Source: JBFLXB01 sp964570625 | GTDB lineage: Bacteria > Nitrospirota > Nitrospiria > 2-01-FULL-66-17 | Direction of reading: 5' to 3' | Assembly (NCBI GenBank): GCA_964570625.1 | Contig: CAZMYW010000027.1 | Span: forward strand, 186,001 to 250,000 | DNA length: 64,000 bases | Shown: piece after piece, positions 25,833 to 32,480 of the stretch | How positions within the stretch are numbered: the stretch's first letter is position 1 | Layout: each line of letters begins with the position of its first letter | Notes under the pieces: generated by a model | The model's database searches: none | What the model was told of the DNA's origin: nothing | The model's input: the letters and a program-made list of their open reading frames with translations, nothing else | Position numbers and translations under genes: made by a program

Positions 25833-25851
25833 AATCGATCAACCCCTCATC
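25825..25851. repeat. 27-bp junction repeat, copy B
   Basis: Contains the last codons and stop of the DegT-type aminotransferase gene and the first codons of the acyltransferase gene. See copy A at 24606-24632. Confidence 0.75.
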
Positions 25852-26975
25852 CCGATCAGAATATCAGTAATTTTTTCCACATCCCCGGATGAAAGTCCTC
25901 CGTAAAGGGGCAAACACAACACTTGATTTACGACGCGGTTCGCAACAGGCAAATTGTCCCGTGCGGACGAGGGTAACTGCCTATAACAGGTGAAGTCGCT
26001 GCATAGAGGAGAGTAATATTTTCTTGTGAAAACGTTGTAATGCTTGAACCTCTCATAGACAGCGTCTCGCGACATCCCAAATGTCTCTCCGATCCTGATC
26101 ACAAAGTACTGATAGTTGCTTCTGACCCCGGGGATGTCCTGCATATGCGTTATCCCCTCGACCCCTTTCAGCCGGGAACGATAGATCTGTGTCAACTCTC
26201 GCCTTTTTTGGATCTCTTCTTCCACGTAGTCGAGCAGAACCAGGCCCAAGGCGGCCTGAATCTCGTTCATCTTTCCGTTGATACCAGGCATTACGACCTC
26301 GTCCTCGCTCTTGATCCCGAAGTTCTTTAGCAGATCAATTCGCGCCTTTAGATTCTCCTCCCGAAACGTTAAGGCGCCCCCTTCAGCGGTATGGAACAAC
26401 TTAGTTGAGTGAAAGCTAAACATCGAGATATCCCCGAAGTTACCGACCCCGACCCCCTTCACTTCGACACCGAAGGCAGGTGCTGCGTCATAGATCACTT
26501 TTAAACCATACCGTGATGAGATTTCCTGGATCTTGCCGACATCGCATGGAGTACCAAACACGTGGACAGCCAGAATGCCCGTCGTCTGAGGGGTAATCAT
26601 CGACTCGATTTTGCTGGCATCGATATTTAGCGTTTCCGGATCAATGTCACAAAACACAGGCCGGATATTATTCCAGGTTAGAACATGGGGAGTGGCTGGA
26701 AACGTAAAAGGAGTCGTAATCACCTCTCCCGAGAGCCTTAGACTTTGACACGCAACTATTAGCGCGATCGTCCCATTATTAAATACTGACAGGTAGGGCA
26801 CTCTTAGGACCTCTTGCAATTTCTGTTCAAGTAACTGATGCTGAGGACCGTTATTGGTGAGCCATTTTGAGGCCCATACTTCTTCAAGCCTTTCCGAAAA
26901 CGCTTTGAGATCTGGCAAAAGCGGACGGGTGATATAGACTGGGGCCGGAAAAGGCTGAATCCTACTTGCTTTCAT
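25839..26975 (-). CDS. DegT/DnrJ/EryC1/StrS-family sugar aminotransferase
   Basis: 378 residues with the fold-type I PLP features of the family: NNGTIALIVACQSL (phosphate binding), FCDIDPETLNIDASKIE, AVHVFGTPCDV, YDAAPAFGVE, and the PLP lysine in SFHSTKLFHTAEGGAL. The C-terminus has FTRKYYSPL and VLCLPLYGGLSSGDVEKI. It transaminates a keto-sugar nucleotide, giving an amino sugar for the polysaccharide. It is part of the low-G+C cassette, 5 bp ahead of the acyltransferase. Confidence 0.9.
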   Translation of the reverse strand: MKASRIQPFPAPVYITRPLLPDLKAFSERLEEVWASKWLTNNGPQHQLLEQKLQEVLRVPYLSVFNNGTIALIVACQSLRLSGEVITTPFTFPATPHVLTWNNIRPVFCDIDPETLNIDASKIESMITPQTTGILAVHVFGTPCDVGKIQEISSRYGLKVIYDAAPAFGVEVKGVGVGNFGDISMFSFHSTKLFHTAEGGALTFREENLKARIDLLKNFGIKSEDEVVMPGINGKMNEIQAALGLVLLDYVEEEIQKRRELTQIYRSRLKGVEGITHMQDIPGVRSNYQYFVIRIGETFGMSRDAVYERFKHYNVFTRKYYSPLCSDFTCYRQLPSSARDNLPVANRVVNQVLCLPLYGGLSSGDVEKITDILIGMRG

Positions 26976-26986
26976 AAGAACCTCTT

Positions 26987-27742
26987 CTATTTCTTCCGGA
27001 ATATTAAGAGCTGGAGCCTACTAACCCCTTTAATAAAACTACCCTTGTAGGCTATCTCAATCCTCTTTGCCAGCTGGTTCATTGGGTCATCCCATCTTGG
27101 CACTTCAGGATGCTTTAATACGGCGTTAACGACACGGGTCAAGAAAAAATATGCGCTGAAGTCCCGCATTTCCTCCAACTCAAAGTGTGATCCAGCCTCG
27201 TTTATCAACTTCTCTTTATCAAAAAAACAGTTATGCCATTTGATATCAATTGGCGGCAAACCGAAGTCGGTCCGAATTCGGTTGATTTCGTTGGACCCCT
27301 CCAGGAACCCCTCGAGCATTAAATATCTTCCCCGATCCTCTAGCAAGGAGTGAATGGCCAGAATAACTTTCTTCTGTTCATCAAAGCTTTTTAGATTAAT
27401 AAGTGACCTCTGCGTGATCACTTTGGTGAATCTCATTTTCACCCTTGCCGATGAGAGATCCTTCATGTCCATCTGAAGCGTTTCTATATGAACATTTCTA
27501 TCTTTGAGTTTCTGCAATCGAACGGGCGACACATCCAAGCCCACAATCTTGTTTACCTTTTCAAAATATTTCGTTGTTCCCTCTCCTTCTCCACATCCAA
27601 TATCGAGGACTTCATCCGCTTCCGACAGATACTCCGAAATTGCGGCGATCTCGACCTCCAGCAAATTCTTGTCATACATCGATTCGACGCCGGGATCGTT
27701 CCAGTACTTTCCGATGTCGTCCACAGTCTTAGTCACGTCCAT
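26987..27742 (-). CDS. Class I SAM-dependent methyltransferase
   Basis: 251 residues: VLDIGCGEGEGTTKYFEKV (motif I), IVGLDVSPVRLQKLKDRN (motif II), MRFTKVITQRSLINLKSFDEQ. Shares its last base with the start of the previous gene's stop region (27742), so it is coupled to the methyltransferase at 27742-28320. Low G+C like its neighbours. The target is probably a sugar of the exported glycan (inference). Confidence 0.78.
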   Translation of the reverse strand: MDVTKTVDDIGKYWNDPGVESMYDKNLLEVEIAAISEYLSEADEVLDIGCGEGEGTTKYFEKVNKIVGLDVSPVRLQKLKDRNVHIETLQMDMKDLSSARVKMRFTKVITQRSLINLKSFDEQKKVILAIHSLLEDRGRYLMLEGFLEGSNEINRIRTDFGLPPIDIKWHNCFFDKEKLINEAGSHFELEEMRDFSAYFFLTRVVNAVLKHPEVPRWDDPMNQLAKRIEIAYKGSFIKGVSRLQLLIFRKK

Positions 27743-28320
27743 TATCTGGAGACCTCAACGATTAGTTTCGAGTCCTCTCTGTTTTCACGATTACACAGTT
27801 GTGGATATTTACTTTTCCGAAACCTTACGCGTCGAGTGGCCGAGAACCCGGCAGATGACAATCTTCTCTTAAGCTCATCATAGTTATAAATCCATTGATG
27901 TCCCCAGTGGCGGAAAACGATGTTCATCATCTCAGCTCTATTTTGTATGTGCGAATATCCATATTTGATAATCCACTCCTGTTTTCTCCAACCCCAGAAA
28001 TAGCTTTTGGCGATACTATCTAGATCAGGGGTCGCTATCCGCATGATTGCGTGTGGCTTGAGAATTCGATACATCTCTTTCAAAAAGACCTCAGCCTCAT
28101 CGGGAGATAAATGTTCTATAAAATGCTCATGATGAATGAAATCAACTGATTCCTTGTTATAGGGCAACGGTTTTCTTACATCGTATTGGAGGTCCGCGTT
28201 TGCAGAATCAATGTCGATATTGATCCACCCTTCAAACAGGACGTCACCGCACCCAATGTGTAGCATCAACATCATAGGGCTCCAGCGTTCATCTTCTGTC
28301 CCGTTTATTGGCCGCTTCAA
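27742..28320 (-). CDS. Small SAM-dependent methyltransferase (type 11-like)
   Basis: 192 residues: LMLHIGCGDVLFEGWINIDID, VDFIHHEHFIEHLSPDEAEVFLKEMYRILKPHAIMRIATPDLD. This is the short DUF/methyltransferase-11 type common in polysaccharide loci, often next to Wzt. It follows wzt by 8 bp and overlaps the next methyltransferase by one base. Low G+C. Confidence 0.78.
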   Translation of the reverse strand: MKRPINGTEDERWSPMMLMLHIGCGDVLFEGWINIDIDSANADLQYDVRKPLPYNKESVDFIHHEHFIEHLSPDEAEVFLKEMYRILKPHAIMRIATPDLDSIAKSYFWGWRKQEWIIKYGYSHIQNRAEMMNIVFRHWGHQWIYNYDELKRRLSSAGFSATRRVRFRKSKYPQLCNRENREDSKLIVEVSR

Positions 28321-28328
28321 GAGTTGGG

Positions 28329-29591
28329 TTACACCTCATCCATCAGACTCCATCTATCATCCATTAGCACAATCCCTGGACATTGCTTGACCGATTCGAT
28401 CTGTGTCACGGCAAAAGGCAAACACTTATACCAGACGTCATAAGGGATGAACACGTCATAATCGCTGACAGCTACCGTTAACCAGAACTTGCCTGGCAGA
28501 AGAGGCAAAGCATCTATGGAGTATTTTATAGAACCCAACCCTTCAAGGTAAGGAATATCCAGCTTTCTCATTCTGGTATTAGAACCACTTACATCGATTC
28601 CATCCTCTCGGTGAATCGCAATTCCGAAAACGGGTCTCGCAATCCGTCTGTGCGCCACGAAGTTGATCCTTACGACAAGTCTTTCGTTGGGCCTCGCTAT
28701 TACGTCTTTGACCGGTTCACCTTGGCTATTCAAGAAGGATACATCTGTTAATTCGACATCCTTTGTTCCCCATTCTTTGAAATCCCTGGTACTAACGGTG
28801 CGATCTCCCAGAGGGTCATTCGGGAATGTGTCGCTTTGGGAAGTGACCTGATTCGCGATATGTTTGCGATGCACTATATCCCGATAGACAGTCAAAATAT
28901 CTGATGGTTTCCCAACCCCTATGCACCTACCATGATCCAGCAAACAAACCTTGTTGCATATATTTTCTACGACGACAGTGTCATGGGATACCAGCAGGAT
29001 CGTCTTTCCGCGCTGGCGCAGGTCCTGAATTTTATGACGGCATTTGGCCTGGAAGTTGTCGTCACCCACGGACAGGATCTCGTCGATGATAAGAATATCG
29101 GGATCGACATTAATCGCGGCCGAAAAGGCCAGCCGCATATACATGCCACTGGAATAGGTCCTGACCGGTTGATCGATAAACTCGCCGATGTCCGCGAAGG
29201 CCGCGATCTCCGGGAATCGGCGCTCCATCTCTTTCCGTGAGAACCCCATCAAGGCGCCGTTCATGTAGACGTTGTCCCGCCCGGTAAACTCCGGGTTGAA
29301 CCCGGCGCCCAGTTCGAGGAGAGACGACACGCGGCCGGCCACTCGGACGATGCCGCTCGTAGGCCGGATGATGCCGGTGAGAATCTTGAGCAGGGTGCTC
29401 TTGCCGCTGCCGTTCTCGCCGATGATGCCGATCGTCTCCCCAGTTTCCACGGCCAACGAGAGATCGCGCAGCGCATAAAATTCGTGGTGGTATTTCTTGC
29501 CGCCGGGACTGAACAACTCCCTCAGCCGATCCCGGGGGGAGTTGTAGAGCCGATAAATCTTGGTCAGACCGTCGACTTCGATCGCCCTCAT
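28329..29591 (-). CDS. wzt: ABC polysaccharide exporter ATPase with C-terminal Wzt-type carbohydrate-binding domain
   Basis: 420 residues. The N-terminal nucleotide-binding domain shows GENGSGKST (58-66), the YSSGMYMRLAFS signature, DILIIDEIL (Walker B) and LLVSHD. After residue ~240 comes a beta-rich C-terminal domain (VELTDVSFLNSQGE...GSIKYSIDALPLLPGKFWLTVAV), as in Wzt_C. Such domains recognise the modified non-reducing end of the O-polysaccharide before export. Base composition switches inside the gene at ~28980: high G+C over the ATPase, low G+C over the C-terminal domain. This suggests that the recognition domain was exchanged together with the modification genes. Confidence 0.92.
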   Translation of the reverse strand: MRAIEVDGLTKIYRLYNSPRDRLRELFSPGGKKYHHEFYALRDLSLAVETGETIGIIGENGSGKSTLLKILTGIIRPTSGIVRVAGRVSSLLELGAGFNPEFTGRDNVYMNGALMGFSRKEMERRFPEIAAFADIGEFIDQPVRTYSSGMYMRLAFSAAINVDPDILIIDEILSVGDDNFQAKCRHKIQDLRQRGKTILLVSHDTVVVENICNKVCLLDHGRCIGVGKPSDILTVYRDIVHRKHIANQVTSQSDTFPNDPLGDRTVSTRDFKEWGTKDVELTDVSFLNSQGEPVKDVIARPNERLVVRINFVAHRRIARPVFGIAIHREDGIDVSGSNTRMRKLDIPYLEGLGSIKYSIDALPLLPGKFWLTVAVSDYDVFIPYDVWYKCLPFAVTQIESVKQCPGIVLMDDRWSLMDEV

Positions 29592-29594
29592 ACG

Positions 29595-31217
29595 CTACTT
29601 TCGTCCCCACCCCCGCGCCCAGAGGGTGTGACTCTCAACCGCCACGGACTGGAATCCGGCTCTCTTCAAATACGTTTCGATTTCCTGTGGCGTGGACGAG
29701 ATGCTGATGTGCGCCGGCCGCTCTTCGGGGCGCCCGACTCGCTGCCGTTCAAACACGGCCCAGCCCTCATCTCCGCAGAGACTGAAGTTGTCGATATAGA
29801 TCCGACCGCCGGGACGAAGCACTCGATGGGCTTCCAGGACGTAGTGATACCGGTCCCATTCGTCCAGATGCATAAACACCACAGTGCAATACACCACGTC
29901 CACGGACTGATCCGCGACGGGTTTCAAATCATAGCCTGACAGTTCAACGAACCGGACGTTGCCATAGTCTTTGAGGCGTTCCGCCGCGTGTTGCAGCATG
30001 TTGGTAGACACGTCGCAGCCGATCCATTGTTTGCACAGTGGCGCAATAACTCCGCCAACCCTACCAATCCCGCACCCGATCTCCAACACGACATCGTCCG
30101 ATCCGATGCCTACGGTCGATAGCAACACGCGCTTGGTTTCCTCTGCCGCGGTCTGGATACGGTCTTCCTCCACGTATCCGGTCACGTGCATCTTGGCTCG
30201 GTCCAGCGACGTCGATAAGTCGTTCCACGTCGATTTATAGGCACTTCTGGCGCGTTGACCTTCCACATCCCCTGATCGAGTCTTTGTTGGCGAAGCTTTT
30301 CGTGCTGCGATCTCTTGTTTGAGGCGATCCCAGGTTCTTTGCAGGCCCAAAGGGGGCAGCCATTTCCTCCGGCGGACGGGTGTATCGGACGCCGTTTCTT
30401 GTGGTTCAAGTGACTGGATCACGGCCTTCATCGCGTTCTCTCGGGCCACCAAGGTCTCGATACTCACATCGAACTGCACCAATGATTCTTCCGGCGAACC
30501 CGAAACTTTGCGCAGCACGAATATCACTTCGTCCTGGCCCTTCTTCGGAAGGTACAACTCGCACAACTCCCAACTCAGACCTTCTTTGACAATCAGGTAT
30601 CTCAGGAACTCGACCATCCCCTCCCAGGTCCAAGCGTGGACGTGGATGCTCCGGTCGAGCTCCCACTTCAGGACGCGATTTCGCTCTTCAGCGTCTTGTG
30701 GAAGCGGGGCCTTTCGAACGTGACACATCCAGTCGGAGAGATGGCTCTCGTCGACCTCTTGAATATTGCGCCGCATGTCTTCGACCAGGTGCGCCAGCGG
30801 CGATATTTCCCGGTCCCGATCGAACGTATAGTTCTTGTCCGGCACTACCAGATAGAACACGCCGCTCGGACGCAGCACGCGGTAACAGTCTTTGACAAAA
30901 CCCAGCGGATTGGGAAGATGCTCAATGAGATGGCTCGCGATCACGAAGTCTTGGGATTCGTCCGCGAACAGGCTCAGCCCCTTTTTCTCCACATCACAGA
31001 TAACGTCTGTCTCAACAAAGGAATACCCTTCAACCTCTGGAAAGAGCGTCAAAATCTCCGCCGCGGTCATCCTGTCAACGTATTGCACGCGGCAGGAGCG
31101 CTTATCGACCGGGATCGGCAGATACGATCCCCCGATCTCGATCCCTGACCCGCGTAAAAACCGAGCGGCCTGGCGGCGTTCGTCGAAACTAATGTTGCCG
31201 ATCGTTAAGCGATTCAT
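29595..31217 (-). CDS. Two-domain methyltransferase fusion, candidate polysaccharide chain-end modifier
   Basis: 540 residues. The N-terminal part (DFVIASHLIEHLPNPLGFVKDCYRVLRPSG, VPDKNYTFDRDREISPL) is a methyltransferase-11/23-like domain with a reduced motif I. The C-terminal part (VVLEIGCGIGRVGGVIAPLCK, WIGCDVSTNMLQ, VDVVYCTVVFMHLDEWDRY) is a complete class I SAM domain. Residues ~225-330 form a charged linker. It is 3 bp upstream of wzt. In Wzm/Wzt systems a neighbouring methyltransferase (e.g. WbdD) often caps the chain and is read by Wzt_C. This is the natural candidate here, but no kinase domain is visible (inference). Confidence 0.75.
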   Translation of the reverse strand: MNRLTIGNISFDERRQAARFLRGSGIEIGGSYLPIPVDKRSCRVQYVDRMTAAEILTLFPEVEGYSFVETDVICDVEKKGLSLFADESQDFVIASHLIEHLPNPLGFVKDCYRVLRPSGVFYLVVPDKNYTFDRDREISPLAHLVEDMRRNIQEVDESHLSDWMCHVRKAPLPQDAEERNRVLKWELDRSIHVHAWTWEGMVEFLRYLIVKEGLSWELCELYLPKKGQDEVIFVLRKVSGSPEESLVQFDVSIETLVARENAMKAVIQSLEPQETASDTPVRRRKWLPPLGLQRTWDRLKQEIAARKASPTKTRSGDVEGQRARSAYKSTWNDLSTSLDRAKMHVTGYVEEDRIQTAAEETKRVLLSTVGIGSDDVVLEIGCGIGRVGGVIAPLCKQWIGCDVSTNMLQHAAERLKDYGNVRFVELSGYDLKPVADQSVDVVYCTVVFMHLDEWDRYHYVLEAHRVLRPGGRIYIDNFSLCGDEGWAVFERQRVGRPEERPAHISISSTPQEIETYLKRAGFQSVAVESHTLWARGWGRK

Positions 31218-31243
31218 CGATTTTTTATTGTCCCGCGTTGCCT

Positions 31244-31289
31244 AAATCCCCCCTTGCCCCCCTTTGTCAAAGGGGGGATGGGGGGATTT
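31244..31289. repeat. Large perfect-type palindrome of C/G tracts; terminator and 3' end of the regulator gene
   Basis: aaatcccccc-ttg-ccccccttt-gtc-aaaggggggatggggggattt: the two halves are near-perfect inverses. It lies between the regulator and the double methyltransferase gene and supplies the last codons (KIPPSPL) and stop of the regulator. Palindromes of this type recur in many unrelated bacterial genomes (from memory), so it is likely a dispersed element serving as terminator. Confidence 0.65.
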
Positions 31290-31881
31290 TCCGATCGGGT
31301 ACCCCGATCCACGTGATGGTTGATGCGTCCACGCCCAGTTTGTCCAGCACCTCCGTCACCTCTGCACGCTCCCGCTCCACCACCACGATCCGATCGTATT
31401 GCATTGAAGAGAGCGCCGACGGTGGCCGCACCGGCCTTCCGCACAGGGACTGCCCCACGTGACGGGCGCTCACGACACCGGTCACGTCCACTTGCGCCTC
31501 CTGCAACGACAGCAGTGCGATCTCCGCGAGATCGCCGGTGCCATAGAGCACGACCGACCGCGCCCCTTCGGTCTTGATGCCGTCGAACGTCCTGGTCAGG
31601 CTTTTCCGCGCTTCGCGGTAGAACACATACGAGTCCTGGATGTACTGAAACGCCATGGTGGTCTTCTGTGCGATTCCGCTGGGCGTCAGCTCGTACCGCA
31701 GCCGGTTCGCTTTGAGATTGACGACTTTGATCAGCCCCTTTTGCCCGAGCCGTTTCAGATACAAATTGGTGAGCCCCAAGGCCACGCCGAGCCGACGGCT
31801 CAAGCCCCGCTGGGTCACCTCCCCATTCTTCGACACCTCATCGAGGATGCGGAAGAGATTCACGCTATCGTTTTTTTTCAT
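31267..31881 (-). CDS. Winged-helix regulator of the polysaccharide locus
   Basis: 204 residues from ATG 31881. The N-terminal ~75 residues are a winged-helix (FRILDEVSKNGEVTQRGLSRRLGVALGLTNLYLKRL...LIKVVNLKANRLRYELTPSG). The C-terminal half looks like a Rossmann-type ligand domain (SVVLYGTGDLAEIALLSL, VTGVVSAR, YDRIVVVERE), as in the nucleotide-sugar-sensing regulators found at polysaccharide clusters. Two GTTCA-N5-TGAAC palindromes lie upstream, the nearer ending 17 bp before the start, so autoregulation is likely. The C-terminal few codons come from a palindromic repeat. Confidence 0.78.
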   Translation of the reverse strand: MKKNDSVNLFRILDEVSKNGEVTQRGLSRRLGVALGLTNLYLKRLGQKGLIKVVNLKANRLRYELTPSGIAQKTTMAFQYIQDSYVFYREARKSLTRTFDGIKTEGARSVVLYGTGDLAEIALLSLQEAQVDVTGVVSARHVGQSLCGRPVRPPSALSSMQYDRIVVVERERAEVTEVLDKLGVDASTITWIGVPDRKIPPSPL

Positions 31882-31897
31882 GCTGTCGAGACCCGAG

Positions 31898-31916
31898 GTG
31901 TTCACATTCTGAACAC
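31898..31916. promoter_or_regulatory. Operator O1, palindrome GTGTTCA-N5-TGAACAC
   Basis: GTGTTCACATTCTGAACAC is a perfect 7-5-7 inverted repeat immediately upstream of the winged-helix gene (start 31881). It shares the GTTCA-N5-TGAAC core with O2. Confidence 0.65.
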
Positions 31917-31968
31917 GCACGATCAAAGAAAAGGCCAACGTGACCGCAGGCCTTCAAATTTAGTGACC

Positions 31969-31983
31969 GTTCAATTTATGAAC
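31969..31983. promoter_or_regulatory. Operator O2, palindrome GTTCA-N5-TGAAC
   Basis: GTTCAATTTATGAAC is a perfect 5-5-5 inverted repeat centred 69 bp from O1. A further half-site TGAAC is at 31994. The paired sites suggest cooperative binding of a dimeric regulator in the 206-bp space before the DUF4926 gene end. Confidence 0.6.
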
Positions 31984-32087
31984 AGTCTGGCCATGAACAA
32001 TATTCCGAATTCCGAGAACATGGATGGCCATCCGGGACATCTGGCGAGGGCGACTCCGGGTCTTGAAGGGGTATCCGCCGCAGGGTT

Positions 32088-32321
32088 CTAAACCGCGATC
32101 TCTCGCCGACGGGCGTGAGAAATGTCCCGTGGCGTGACGGCGCGCACGTGAGACGCGCGGACCGTCGCCACCGCCACCGTGTGGCCATCCAATGCCACGA
32201 ATTCGACCTCGAAGGCCTCTCCCTCGCGGTGAACATACACCACAGTGCCGACGTCGCCGACCTTGAGACCTTCGTCAGGCAGATCGCGGGTCAGTACGAC
32301 CCGATCATGTTCCTTAATCAT
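32088..32321 (-). CDS. DUF4926-domain small protein
   Basis: 77 residues: MIKEHDRVVLTRDLPDEGLKVGDVGTVVYVH...AFEVEFVALDGHTVAVATV, a small SH3-like beta barrel typical of DUF4926. Such proteins are often partners of small putative toxins, but no intact partner is seen next to it, only ~100 bp of unrecognised sequence up to a terminator. Function unknown. Confidence 0.75.
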   Translation of the reverse strand: MIKEHDRVVLTRDLPDEGLKVGDVGTVVYVHREGEAFEVEFVALDGHTVAVATVRASHVRAVTPRDISHARRREIAV

Positions 32322-32423
32322 GATGCTCCTCGCATGGGTACGCCGCTTCCCTTACGCGTTGTCTCCCTCTGGGCCGCATTATGCCGAAGTGGCTCCCAAA
32401 ACACCACCGAGAAGAAACGAAAA

Positions 32424-32460
32424 GGGAAGGGCCTTCTCCAACCCGGAGAAGGCCCTTCCC
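32424..32460 (-). terminator. Intrinsic terminator after the SBBP-module protein
   Basis: 16-bp stem (gggaagggccttctcc / ggagaaggcccttccc) with a 5-base loop, followed on the minus strand by TTTTCGTTT. It lies 21 bp past the stop of the 1006-residue protein. A shorter related hairpin stands at 35898-35927. Confidence 0.85.
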
Positions 32461-32480
32461 CCCGCTGCTCCAGGCACTAC

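Noticed and set aside
32322..32424. Possible remnant of a partner gene before the DUF4926 gene
   Set aside because: The minus-strand codons (..REAAYPCEEHHD) loosely resemble the end of small toxin-like proteins, but the match is too short to support.
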